DNA from: Eisenbergiella tayi
Lineage (GTDB): Bacteria > Bacillota > Clostridia > Lachnospirales > Lachnospiraceae
Direction: 5' to 3'
Length of the DNA: 64,000 nucleotides
NCBI RefSeq assembly: GCF_001881565.1
Contig: NZ_MPDJ01000007.1
Coordinates: forward strand, 62,001-126,000
Part shown: positions 25,866-34,052 of the stretch, piece after piece
How positions within the stretch are numbered: the first letter of the stretch is position 1
Layout of the letters: each line of letters begins with the position of its first letter
Notes under the pieces: generated by a model
Database searches by the model: none
Told to the model about the DNA's origin: nothing
Seen by the model: the letters and a program-made list of their open reading frames with translations, nothing else
Made by a program: the position numbers and the translations under genes

Positions 25866-26690
25866 CTATGCCAGCCTTCCCCGAATGGCCCCCGCCGCCC
25901 AGAATATAAGGTACATAGCAATATCCACAATCACGATACTCGCTCCCGCCGGGGTTGCCAGCAGAAAGGAAACCGTCATTCCCAGCACGAAGCTGATGAC
26001 CGAAACCGCTACCGCACAAAGGATCACACTTCGGTAATGTTTGCAGACCCGCATAGCCGTCAGCGCCGGGAAGATAATCAGGCTGGAAATCAGGAGCGCT
26101 CCCATCATCCGCATGCCCAGCACAACCGTAACCGCCGTCAGCACAGCCAGAAGCATATTGTAGAGTCCGGTACGGATTCCCGTGGCCCTGGCAAAAACAG
26201 TATCAAAGGTCACTGCAAAGATCTTATCATAAAAAAACAAATACAGCACAAGCACAATAACCGACAGCACCGCACTCAGCACCACATCGCTTTTGCTCAT
26301 GGCCAATATGGAACCGAACATATAGCTGTTCAGATCCGAATTCATGCCCGTCGTGACGGAAACCACCATCACACCGACCGCCAGCGCACCCGTGGAAATC
26401 ATGGCAATAGCCGCGTCCCCCTTCAGCTTCCCGCTGTCACTCAGACGCAGCAGGATAAAAGCCGCAAGTACCACCACCGGAACGGCGACCGCCAGCGGAG
26501 CCATATGCAGCGCCGAAGCCACCGCCAAAGCCCCGAAGCCCACATGGGAAAGTCCGTCCCCTATCATGGAATAGCGCTTCAGAACCAGGCTCACCCCCAG
26601 GAGGGATGCACACAGCGACACCAGAATTCCTACCAGAAATGCCCGCTGCATAAAAGGATAAGAAAACATTCTCCCAATGTATTCAAGCAT
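25866..26690 (-). CDS. Zinc/manganese ABC transporter permease ZnuB-like
   Basis: The 274-residue membrane protein of the ABC-3 family has about 8 helices. It carries VLVSLCASLLGVSLVLKR.. near the start and GLSHVGFGALAV, a typical pattern of ZnuB/MntB permeases. It forms the transmembrane channel for metal import with ZnuC and ZnuA. It overlaps znuC by 8 bases and is the last gene in the minus-strand zinc operon. The metal is judged to be zinc from the adjacent COG0523 GTPases; manganese remains possible. Confidence 0.9.
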   Translation of the reverse strand: MLEYIGRMFSYPFMQRAFLVGILVSLCASLLGVSLVLKRYSMIGDGLSHVGFGALAVASALHMAPLAVAVPVVVLAAFILLRLSDSGKLKGDAAIAMISTGALAVGVMVVSVTTGMNSDLNSYMFGSILAMSKSDVVLSAVLSVIVLVLYLFFYDKIFAVTFDTVFARATGIRTGLYNMLLAVLTAVTVVLGMRMMGALLISSLIIFPALTAMRVCKHYRSVILCAVAVSVISFVLGMTVSFLLATPAGASIVIVDIAMYLIFWAAGAIRGRLA

Positions 26691-27393
26691 CTGTCAGACC
26701 TCCCAGAAATTTTTTTCCCAAACTGCTCTTCTCATAATCCTGTGTGGTTCCGAAATAATATCCCCCATGGGATAAATGCAGGATATGGTCCGCATGTTCC
26801 ACAGCTTCCCTGATATCGTGTGAAATCATGATGACCGTAATCCCATGCTTTCCGTTCAAAGCATCCAGCACACCATAGAATTCCTCAGCCGCCACCGGAT
26901 CCAGCCCTGTTACAGGCTCGTCCAGCAGAAGCAGCCGTTTCGTAGCACAAAGGGAACGGGCCAGGAGCACTCTCTGTCTCTGTCCTCCTGAAAGATCCTG
27001 GAAGCTCTTGTTTTTCAGTCCGCTGATATTCAGCAGCTCCATATTCCCAAGCGCCCTTTTTTTCTCCTCCGCACCGAAACCGGGCTTCATTCCTCTGCTG
27101 TTCAGGCATCCGGACAAAACCACCTCATACACCGAGGCCGGAAAATCCCTCTGTACCGCATCCTGCTGGGGAACATAACCAATCTCCGCGCTCTTCAGCC
27201 CGTCTCCGGTAACAATCGTCCCTCTGTAAGGCTTCTTCAAGCCCAGAAGCCCTTTCATTAAAGTGGTTTTTCCCGTACCGTTCTCTCCGATAATGCACAG
27301 ATAATCCCCGGCATCCACCTGAAAGCTCAGTCCGGACACCACGATCTGATTCTCATATGCAAAAGCAACATCCTTGCAGATGATATACGACAT
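26683..27393 (-). CDS. Metal ABC transporter ATP-binding protein ZnuC-like
   Basis: The 236-residue ATPase has Walker A GENGTGKTTL, the Q-loop in IGYVPQQ, signature LSGGQRQR, Walker B LLLLDEPVTGLDP, and H-loop MISHD. It energises metal import through the ZnuB-like permease. It is 13 bases downstream of znuA and overlaps znuB, so all three are co-transcribed. The C-terminal part has HADHILHLSHGG, histidine-rich, which may sense metal. Confidence 0.93.
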   Translation of the reverse strand: MSYIICKDVAFAYENQIVVSGLSFQVDAGDYLCIIGENGTGKTTLMKGLLGLKKPYRGTIVTGDGLKSAEIGYVPQQDAVQRDFPASVYEVVLSGCLNSRGMKPGFGAEEKKRALGNMELLNISGLKNKSFQDLSGGQRQRVLLARSLCATKRLLLLDEPVTGLDPVAAEEFYGVLDALNGKHGITVIMISHDIREAVEHADHILHLSHGGYYFGTTQDYEKSSLGKKFLGGLTDA

Positions 27394-27406
27394 AATCTCT
27401 ATCCCT

Positions 27407-28417
27407 TCATTCGTTGAGAGCCTTGTCCAGCTGCTCCAGGTTTTGTCTCATCAAAGACAGGTAAGTCTCTCCCCGCTCCATCTCTTCTCTGGTCAGGGTA
27501 TGGCAGGAGTGAAGCATCGCTGTTCTGGTTCCCGTCACCTCCGCAATCGCTTCGGCTACCTTTCCATTGGACATCTCCAGCCGGAATACCACTGGGATCT
27601 GTTCGTGCTCCACTTCATCTGTCAGAAAAGCTATCGTAGCCGCGCTTGGCTCCGTTTCCGAACTGCAGCCCGGAAAAGCGGCATAATAAGAAAGGCCGTA
27701 ATTCTTCACAAGATAAAGGAAGGGAAAACGGTCTCCGAATACCAGTGTATGGCGTTTTGCGTTTTCCGCCATCTGACGGTAATCCTGATCAAGCTGTCTC
27801 AGTTCTGCCAGATAAGCCTCCGCATTTTTCTCAAAAACAGCTTTTCTCTCCGGATCCAGGGAGATCAGCGTGTCTCTGATTTTTTCCACAAGAAGAATGG
27901 CATTGGCAGGCGAGGTCCAGACATGCTCGTCATATTCCCCATGCTCCAGATGGACGCCCTCCTCTTCTTCATGTTCCTCGTGATCATGCCCTCTTACCTG
28001 CATTCCCTCCAGGCTTTCCTCCTCAAGAGGCTCCACCCAGGAAAGAAGGCTGTGCGAATATACATCCCCATCATTTCCGGCAAGAAGCTCCTCCACCCAC
28101 ACATCGGATTCGCCCCCTGCATAGAGGAACAGGTCACTTTCCGTAATCCGGATGATATCCCTGGGCGAAGGCTCATAGGAATGGGCTTCCATTCCGGGCT
28201 TCAGCAGCATATTCACTTCCACATATTCGCCGCCTATACGGCGGACAAAATCAAAGGGAGGAAAGATAGTCGTTATTACCTGTACCTTCGGCCTGCCGTC
28301 AGGAGCTGTTTCCTGCGCCGCCTCCTGCTGTCCGTTCCGGCCGCAGCCGTACAGTGTCAGTATCAGCAGGAGAAGCAGAGACGCAGAAAAAATGATTCCT
28401 GTCCGTTTCTTTTTCAT
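27407..28417 (-). CDS. Zinc-binding lipoprotein ZnuA-like
   Basis: The 336-residue solute-binding protein begins with a lipoprotein signal (LLLILTLYGCGRNG; the cysteine near residue 26). It carries the ZnuA-type metal site histidines in AHSYEPSPRD, and DEHVWTSPANAILLVEKI. A central acidic/histidine loop (HDHEEHEEEEGVHLEHGEYDEH, about 155-175) is typical of zinc binding proteins and distinguishes them from manganese binders. It acts on the outer face of the membrane, delivering metal to ZnuBC. It overlaps the CmpB-like gene upstream by 4 bases. Confidence 0.92.
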   Translation of the reverse strand: MKKKRTGIIFSASLLLLLILTLYGCGRNGQQEAAQETAPDGRPKVQVITTIFPPFDFVRRIGGEYVEVNMLLKPGMEAHSYEPSPRDIIRITESDLFLYAGGESDVWVEELLAGNDGDVYSHSLLSWVEPLEEESLEGMQVRGHDHEEHEEEEGVHLEHGEYDEHVWTSPANAILLVEKIRDTLISLDPERKAVFEKNAEAYLAELRQLDQDYRQMAENAKRHTLVFGDRFPFLYLVKNYGLSYYAAFPGCSSETEPSAATIAFLTDEVEHEQIPVVFRLEMSNGKVAEAIAEVTGTRTAMLHSCHTLTREEMERGETYLSLMRQNLEQLDKALNE

Positions 28418-29334
28418 TTTTTACCTTTTCTGTATTCAGAAGCCGACTTCTTCAATTCTTCCAAAGTGTCATAGAATTTATGGGAAGTCATGGTCGGATT
28501 ACCCTTTAACAAATTTCTCTTGAAAAAGCTGTGGATAAAGGACTGCTGGTTTTCCTCTCCGACACGCCTGCTGCCTATAAACTTATCACGCAGCTCGACA
28601 ATTTCTTCCATCTTTTCCCGAAGCAGCTCGGAACCGGGAATCGCATCCCTGAGCTGAAGGAAGGTGTCTTCGATTGCAGACGCAAGTTCTTCCATACGCT
28701 CTTCCCGTTTTTCTCTTTTTATTTCCCGATCGTTATTAGCCACCGCAATAATTACATCCAGACGCTTCTGCAGACGTTCCAGCTCCTGTCTGGCCTGCTC
28801 TGCCTTAATAAGGATATCCCGCAGATCCATGGCAGCCTGGAAGGACGTAACAAAATCCGCGATAAAAAGTACGGATATGACCGCCACAGCCAGCACCAGA
28901 ACTCTTGGCGGAATCATCATGGCAAGACTTTCCACCGGTTTATGGATGAACTGGGTCATCAGAATCGTAAGAAGCCCCCAGCACAGGGAGGACTCCAGAC
29001 AAATCTGGCCCCTGAAATTAAATTTCTTATGAGAGTAATCCCAATAACGTACCTTAAACAGCGCTTCCATAATCACACCGGTCACATATTCCAGCACGGT
29101 GGCACCTAAACAGCCCGCTATAAATATCCCTGCCAGGTTTCCTTTCATGGGGCTGGAAACCAGAAGCATCATAATTGCGCCGGAACCGTACAATGGAAGG
29201 AACGGCCCGCGGATAAATCCCCTGTTTACCAGTTTTTTCTGACAAATGGATACGTAGGTTGATTCAAAACACCATCCGAAGAAGCAGTAAAAATAGAAAA
29301 AGAAGATCCACTGCGATAACGTATAATGATACAT
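28414..29334 (-). CDS. CmpB-type putative ABC transporter membrane protein
   Basis: The 306-residue protein has 5 or so N-terminal helices (FFGWCFESTYVSICQKKLVNRGFIRGPFLPLYGSGA.. and CLGATVLEYVTGVIMEALF..RYWDYSHKKFN). It matches the ABC_trans_CmpB family common in Lachnospiraceae. A cytoplasmic helical C-terminus (about 165-300) is charged. The family name comes from an old transporter prediction; the function is unknown. Its presence within the zinc operon, overlapping znuA, is noteworthy. No catalytic motif is evident. Confidence 0.8.
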   Translation of the reverse strand: MYHYTLSQWIFFFYFYCFFGWCFESTYVSICQKKLVNRGFIRGPFLPLYGSGAIMMLLVSSPMKGNLAGIFIAGCLGATVLEYVTGVIMEALFKVRYWDYSHKKFNFRGQICLESSLCWGLLTILMTQFIHKPVESLAMMIPPRVLVLAVAVISVLFIADFVTSFQAAMDLRDILIKAEQARQELERLQKRLDVIIAVANNDREIKREKREERMEELASAIEDTFLQLRDAIPGSELLREKMEEIVELRDKFIGSRRVGEENQQSFIHSFFKRNLLKGNPTMTSHKFYDTLEELKKSASEYRKGKK

Positions 29335-29360
29335 CCAAAAATTCCTCCCCTGTTTTCCTT

Positions 29361-30131
29361 TTACCGGTATACGCCTGCGGAAACATTCAGCCTGCCCTTC
29401 CTTGTTTCCCCAAGGGCGCCATAATAAAGAAATCTTCCATAGCCTCTGGCGCTTACCCTGTCGCCGCTTTTCAGCTGGCAGCTGTTGTTTTCACACAGCC
29501 TTCCGTTGACATACACTTTTTTCGTCCGGAATAATTCAAGGCTCTGGTTCCTTGACAGCTGCCAGAGCTTTGCCAGTACGGCGTCGGCCCGTTCGCTGGA
29601 AACAATGAGCGAAATTTTCTCCGGTTCCCTCACCGGGAGCTCCATCCCCTGCTCCACGATTTCACAGCGTACATTGGTATGCCTCACCTTATTCAGATTC
29701 TCACAGATATAAGGAGCTATCCGCTGTGTACAGTAAAGCCAGGCGCTTTTCCCCTCCAGGAAAATATCTCCCACCGTACTTCTGTCGATCCCCAGATTCA
29801 TCACCGCCCCCAGGAAATCCCTGTGGGTGAAATTATCCGCGAATTTCTCCAGCAAAGGACTGATTTTCAGAACCTCAACAGGAAAAGGCTCCTCATATCC
29901 CAGTTCTTCCGGAGAGCCGAATCTTGCCATCTGTCTTTCACAGCCTTCCCCTCCGCCGGAAAGGCTGAAGGTATAGCTTTTATTTTTCTGCATCGCCTCA
30001 AACAGAGCTTCCTGCTCTGCCATGGACAGGAAGCCCGTAAAGGTATATATATTCTGTGCGTATGACTTTTCCGCCAGTTCCAGAAAACGCTTCTTCAGCT
30101 GCAGCAAGTCCTTATCTGTTTCCGCCGACAT
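29361..30131 (-). CDS. ylmH: YlmH-like S4-domain RNA-binding protein
   Basis: The 256-residue protein has an N-terminal ribosome-associated-like half (KRFLELAEKSYAQNIYTFTGFLSMAEQEAL) and a C-terminal S4 domain (about 180-245: VLAKLWQLSRNQSLELFRTKKVYVNGRLCENNSCQLKSGDRVSARGYGRF). YlmH usually lies in the division cluster next to sepF/ylmG; recent work on Bacillus links YlmH to ribosome-associated rescue. Here it is inside the zinc operon, 9 bases after a COG0523 gene, an unusual position for the gene. Confidence 0.88.
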   Translation of the reverse strand: MSAETDKDLLQLKKRFLELAEKSYAQNIYTFTGFLSMAEQEALFEAMQKNKSYTFSLSGGGEGCERQMARFGSPEELGYEEPFPVEVLKISPLLEKFADNFTHRDFLGAVMNLGIDRSTVGDIFLEGKSAWLYCTQRIAPYICENLNKVRHTNVRCEIVEQGMELPVREPEKISLIVSSERADAVLAKLWQLSRNQSLELFRTKKVYVNGRLCENNSCQLKSGDRVSARGYGRFLYYGALGETRKGRLNVSAGVYR

Positions 30132-30140
30132 TCCTATCTC

Positions 30141-31070
30141 CTAAACGAAACTGATGACTTTATCTTTGGGAGCCTTGGCCTTCAGTACACTGGTGGCATG
30201 CAGAACCGGCCCTTCTCCGCCGTAATCCGCCCAGAATTCCTTTTCCACCCTGGCGGTCACCTTCACCCAGTCCTGCTCCCGGAATTTTTCCGCTTCTCCG
30301 GAAACGCAGACGAAACCGAGAAATGCCATATCCTCCGCGCAGCAGGTCATAGCCATACGGCCCGGCACAAACCTGTCTTTGGGAAAACCGTCCGGCTTCA
30401 TCACCATAGCTGTAAACTGCACATTTTTCCCCACATACCGATCCAGATGATCCAGGGAATCGATATACCAGATACCATAGCCCATGTCGTCCAGCACAAT
30501 GGGATCGCTGTTCAAATCGAAGGGAAGATCCTCTTCAAATATCTCGTCGATTTCCCCGTTGCTGTCCTCAAAGATAATATCCGCCTGCTGGTTGATCGCC
30601 TTTACATTACGCTTATAGCTGTTCAGATCCTCAATGCCGTCGCAGCGGTTGAAAATGATCATTTCTGAAGCGCGCAGCATCTCCGCAAGCAAAGATTTCA
30701 TATTGGTAAAATACATGGTAAAGGTGGAGGCGTCAATTGTGGTAATCTGCTGCTCCACGCGCCAATGCCAGGGAAGCTTCATGTTCTTAAAATTCCACAT
30801 GCCGTTATATTCAATGATAATCCTCTCCGGCTTCACCTTTTTTTCAAGCTCCAAGAGCTTCTCCGGCGTAAAATCCTCTTCCTGTTCCATCAGCTCCAAA
30901 CAGGCATTGCTGCGTTTCAGCAGCGCCGGATCATACTCATTCTCTCCTTCTTCGCAGAGAATGATCAGGGTTTTCCCCTTTATCTGAAAATATGGCTGAT
31001 CCAGCGTATAGGTTATAAATTCCGTTTTTCCGCTTTCCAAAAAGCCATTGATAATATATACAGGTTTCAT
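30141..31070 (-). CDS. COG0523/CobW-like GTPase lacking the CxCC motif
   Basis: The 309-residue protein has the G3E P-loop GFLESGKTEF at 8-18 and a nucleotide-site FNRCDG region (about 165). It lacks the CxCC metal motif that follows switch I in canonical members. Its C-terminal part (about 215-305; IDSLDHLDRYVGKNVQFTAMVMKP..DWVKVTARVEKEF) resembles the OB-like end of the DUF1980/TIGR03943 family linked with zinc-responsive GTPases. It lies between the histidine-rich CobW protein and YlmH. The role is likely in zinc allocation; the partner is unknown. ATG 31070, GAATGAA... no strong ribosome site. Confidence 0.8.
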   Translation of the reverse strand: MKPVYIINGFLESGKTEFITYTLDQPYFQIKGKTLIILCEEGENEYDPALLKRSNACLELMEQEEDFTPEKLLELEKKVKPERIIIEYNGMWNFKNMKLPWHWRVEQQITTIDASTFTMYFTNMKSLLAEMLRASEMIIFNRCDGIEDLNSYKRNVKAINQQADIIFEDSNGEIDEIFEEDLPFDLNSDPIVLDDMGYGIWYIDSLDHLDRYVGKNVQFTAMVMKPDGFPKDRFVPGRMAMTCCAEDMAFLGFVCVSGEAEKFREQDWVKVTARVEKEFWADYGGEGPVLHATSVLKAKAPKDKVISFV

Positions 31071-31139
31071 TCTTTATTCCCATCCATGCGCACAGCACGC
31101 ATCCTGCCTTTCGTAAAAATAGAACCGCCAAGGGCGTAT

Positions 31140-32282
31140 TTAATTCTTTTTAGCGAACAGCTCCGCCAGGGCGTCTTCCTTCAGTTCGGAACCGATAACA
31201 CAGAACTTACCGGTCACATCCGGTTTTCCTTCCCTCACATTGCTTTCGCCGGGTACATAATCAAAGTATACCCAGGTTTCATCCCCCGCAGGCACCATTC
31301 CTTTAGCCCGGAGCACAAAACCGTATTTCTTTTCATCTTCCAGTTCTTCCAGGATCCCGGATATCTCATCCTGGGTGTAAGAAGCGGGTGTCTGCATTCC
31401 CCAGCTGGTAAACACCTCATCCGCATGATGATCATGACCGCAGCCGCAGCTGCATTCCTCTCCGTGATGATGCCCGTCATGATCGTGGTGGTCATGGCCG
31501 CAGCCGCAGTTCTCGTCATGATGGTGCTCGTGATCATGGCCGCAGCAGTCCTCGTCATGGTGATGCTCATGGTCATGACAGCCGCATTCTTCATCATGGT
31601 GATGCTCGTGGTCATGATGGTGTTCATGATCATGATGATGTTCATGCTCCTCCAGCACCTCCTCCATAAGCTCCTTCTCCAGATCCACTGCACCTTCAAT
31701 GGTTTCCAGAATATCCATGCCGTTCAGCTGCTCCAGCGGAGTGGTAATAATAGTCGCCTTGCTGTTATGTTCCCGGATCAGGGCGACCGCCTGCTCAATT
31801 TTAGCCTGGGAGGCTACATCGGTCCGGCTCAGGATAATCGTTCCTGCATGCTCAATCTGGTTAATGAAGAATTCACCGAAGTTCTTGATGTAAAGCCTGC
31901 ACTTGGAGGCGTCAACTACCGCAACTGCGCTGTTTAATGTGACCTCTTCCCCCATATCCACATTCTGTACCGCCCTGATAACATCGGAAAGCTTGCCTAC
32001 GCCTGAAGGCTCAATAAGAATTCGCTCCGGATGGTATTTATCCATAACCTCCTTCAGTGAGGTACCGAAATCACCTACCAGGGAACAGCAGATACAGCCG
32101 GAATTCATTTCCTTAATTTCTATGCCCGATTCCTTCAGGAATCCGCCGTCGATACCGATTTCCCCGAACTCGTTTTCAATCAATACCACCTGGCTTCCTG
32201 CCAGCGCTTCTTTCAGAAGCTTCTTAATTAATGTTGTCTTTCCTGCTCCCAGAAATCCTGAGAAAATATCTATTTTTGTCAT
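31140..32282 (-). CDS. COG0523/CobW (ZNG1-like) GTPase with histidine-rich metal-binding insert
   Basis: The 380-residue GTPase has Walker A GFLGAGKTTL, switch EFGEIGIDGGFL, the metal motif SGCICCSL, ILIEPSGVG and the SRTDVAS (NKxD-like) loop. Between the GTPase and the C-terminal CobW_C domain lies a stretch of histidine, aspartate and cysteine repeats about 80 residues long. Such proteins hydrolyse GTP to insert or hand over zinc and are induced by zinc starvation. It is the first gene of the operon leading to ylmH, cmpB-like and znuABC. The repeats are encoded by imperfect tandem DNA. Confidence 0.9.
   Translation of the reverse strand: MTKIDIFSGFLGAGKTTLIKKLLKEALAGSQVVLIENEFGEIGIDGGFLKESGIEIKEMNSGCICCSLVGDFGTSLKEVMDKYHPERILIEPSGVGKLSDVIRAVQNVDMGEEVTLNSAVAVVDASKCRLYIKNFGEFFINQIEHAGTIILSRTDVASQAKIEQAVALIREHNSKATIITTPLEQLNGMDILETIEGAVDLEKELMEEVLEEHEHHHDHEHHHDHEHHHDEECGCHDHEHHHDEDCCGHDHEHHHDENCGCGHDHHDHDGHHHGEECSCGCGHDHHADEVFTSWGMQTPASYTQDEISGILEELEDEKKYGFVLRAKGMVPAGDETWVYFDYVPGESNVREGKPDVTGKFCVIGSELKEDALAELFAKKN
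31418..31650. repeat. Imperfect tandem repeats encoding His/Asp/Cys-rich insert
   Basis: Short units related to CATGATCATGATGGTG repeat here in the coding DNA of the CobW protein, encoding HDHEHHHDE-type modules with intervening CGC, DCC and CSC cysteines. Length variation by slippage is expected. Confidence 0.7.
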
Positions 32283-32534
32283 ATTACACCTCTTTCTCCG
32301 TTCCGGCAGACCGGCCTGCCCAAAAAACCAATTTCCTGCTCACGGCCAAATCCGGCTCCTTTACGGCCTGTTATTATAAAAGCAATCCTCTGCCCTTTCC
32401 CTGTCCGAAGTGAAAAAGACATCCTCTATATTTTGCCCCGTTTTCCTTCACTTGTCAACCACAGCACGCCCGGCGATTCCCGTTTTAATGATAAAATTTT
32501 TATTAAGTACGGATTCCCGCTCCTGCAAAAGCCG

Positions 32535-33332
32535 TCATTTATAATCTTCCGTATCCCTTTTTACTCCGAATACTTCCTCATACCCCTCATTTATTGTTTC
32601 CATGGAAAAAGCGGCCGTACTGTTCCCGCTGCCGCCTTCCAGCATCCCCGCCAGATTTCCGTAACAGTCAAATATGCCTCCTCCCGACATCCCCGGCTGC
32701 GATTCGCACTCCAGAACCATGACATCCGCTCCGAACTCCTCACGGTACCAGGCTTTTTCCTTCAATGTCCCTCTTCGGAGCTGATCCCCCACGCCATTTT
32801 CCGAACAGCCAAGCGCCAGAAGACTGCTGCTGCCGTCCAGCGTATCAAAAATCCGCTGATGAAGGCTGACCACCGTTGCTTTCTGACCGGCCTCTTCCAA
32901 CCAGCTTACCGGAACTGTCACGAACGCCATATCCTTCTCTCCGCAGATCCCCGCCAGTTCACCGGACGTTTCCCTTCCCCCCGGGAAAATAACACCGAGA
33001 AGCCGCCCTTCCTCAAGCAGATGCCCGCTGGTTGCTATCACAATACGTTCCTCATCTCCGTCCCAGATGATACCACTGCCAAAATAAACATTTCCATTAT
33101 GTTCCGTTTCCAGCCTTACAATACTCTGTACCGCCATCTCACGCGCCTTTTCCTCATTCTCCCCCTCCAGGCTTTCCGCAAAAACGACCCACTCCCGTTC
33201 CTCCCCCTGCACCACTTCATTCAGGCTTTCTTTCTCTTCCATTGGCTCCATCCTGCTGTTTTTACAGCTTCCCAGCAGCAAAGCTGCTGCTCCCAGCAAT
33301 ATACATATCCCCCATTTACCTATACTTTTCAT
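32535..33332 (-). CDS. Trypsin-like serine protease lipoprotein
   Basis: The 265-residue protein has a lipoprotein signal peptide (LLGAAALLLGSCKNS, cysteine near 23) and a chymotrypsin-fold core. The catalytic triad is visible: IATSGHLL (His), EKDMAFVTV (Asp) and SQPGMSGGGIFD (Ser). It is therefore an anchored HtrA-like protease without a PDZ domain. It stands alone between the zinc operon and rnpB. AAGTATAGG precedes ATG 33332. The substrate is unknown; envelope quality control or secreted protein processing are possible. Confidence 0.85.
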   Translation of the reverse strand: MKSIGKWGICILLGAAALLLGSCKNSRMEPMEEKESLNEVVQGEEREWVVFAESLEGENEEKAREMAVQSIVRLETEHNGNVYFGSGIIWDGDEERIVIATSGHLLEEGRLLGVIFPGGRETSGELAGICGEKDMAFVTVPVSWLEEAGQKATVVSLHQRIFDTLDGSSSLLALGCSENGVGDQLRRGTLKEKAWYREEFGADVMVLECESQPGMSGGGIFDCYGNLAGMLEGGSGNSTAAFSMETINEGYEEVFGVKRDTEDYK

Positions 33333-33410
33333 CTATACTCCCATTCGCCCGTCCAAACCGCGGCTTTATTAACCCTCACCATAGCCCATATGCTTTTCAT
33401 AAGAACGAAA

Positions 33411-33435
33411 AAGAACAGGACACTGGCCTGTTCTT
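33411..33435 (-). terminator. Intrinsic terminator reading leftward
   Basis: AAGAACAGG (33411-33419) and CCTGTTCTT (33427-33435) form a 9-bp stem, followed on the minus strand by TTTTTCG. It lies 155 bases downstream of rnpB and probably ends its transcription. The remainder of 33333-33591 shows no gene. Confidence 0.65.
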
Positions 33436-33591
33436 CCTGAAGGAAGCCGGATACCCACTCATATGAGATCCGGACTCAATTGAACGTCAAATATCCTGCA
33501 GCAAGCTGACCGGATCTTCAACCCTCGCGGCAATCGCCAAATGGATAATAAACCTCTGGTTCTATCCAAATACATCCCTTTGGATCATTGT

Positions 33592-33988
33592 CCACGGAAA
33601 TAAGCAAAACTGTAAGCCGGGTTATGTCGAGAATAATCATCTATCTAGGACTGCCGTCGCCGGCAGCCTCAAGCGACCTACCTGAAAGCAGGCCGGGCAA
33701 GCCTGTCGCTCTCTGTTTGGTCTTGCTTCGGATGGGGTTTACATGTGCCCCGTCTGTTACCAGACGGGCGGTAGTCTCTTACACTGCCTTTCCACCCTTA
33801 CCAGGCATTCCCCGAAGAGAAGCCCTTTCCGCCGATGGCGGGGCGGTATATTTCTATTGCACTGGCCTTGGAGTCACCTCCACCGGACGTTATCCGGCAT
33901 CCTGCCCTGCGAAGCCCGGACTTTCCTCACCTGCCGCAGCCCGAAGGCATAAGCAGCCGCGATTATTCATCTTACTTATTTTCCGCGG
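33592..33988 (-). ncRNA. rnpB: RNase P RNA
   Basis: The minus strand carries the conserved P4-region pieces: GAGGAAAGTCCGGGCT near the 5' end and ACATAACCCGGCTTAC near the 3' end. GGTAAGGGTGGAAAGG and the GCAGGTAGGTCGCTTGAG-like domain are also present. The terminal helix P1 pairs CGCGGAAAATAAG (plus 33975-33987) with CTTATTTCCGTG (plus 33592-33604), fixing the ends at about 397 nt. It is the ribozyme that cuts 5' leaders from tRNA precursors. Confidence 0.95.
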
Positions 33989-34021
33989 AACTTTGTTCCA
34001 TGGAACCTGGTTCCATGTTAT

Positions 34022-34050
34022 ACTATATCTTTTTTCCTCCCGCTTGACAA
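34022..34050 (-). promoter_or_regulatory. Promoter of rnpB
   Basis: On the minus strand TTGTCA (plus 34045-34050) and TATAGT (plus 34022-34027) are 17 bases apart. It starts directly after the stop codon of the radical SAM gene and would start transcription about 25 bases before the mature RNA. Confidence 0.75.
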
Positions 34051-34052
34051 CC

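Noticed and set aside
25767..26813. 348-codon plus-strand frame
   Set aside because: It is rich in His, Arg and Gln and opposite znuB and znuC; no ribosome site.
31418..31650. CRISPR-like array
   Set aside because: The repeats are short, in frame and contiguous, encoding histidine-rich protein; there are no spacers. No CRISPR array was seen in the window.
30765..31937. 390-codon plus-strand frame
   Set aside because: It is the antisense of the His-rich CobW gene; its methionine/valine-rich composition comes from the repeat DNA read backwards, and it lacks a ribosome site.
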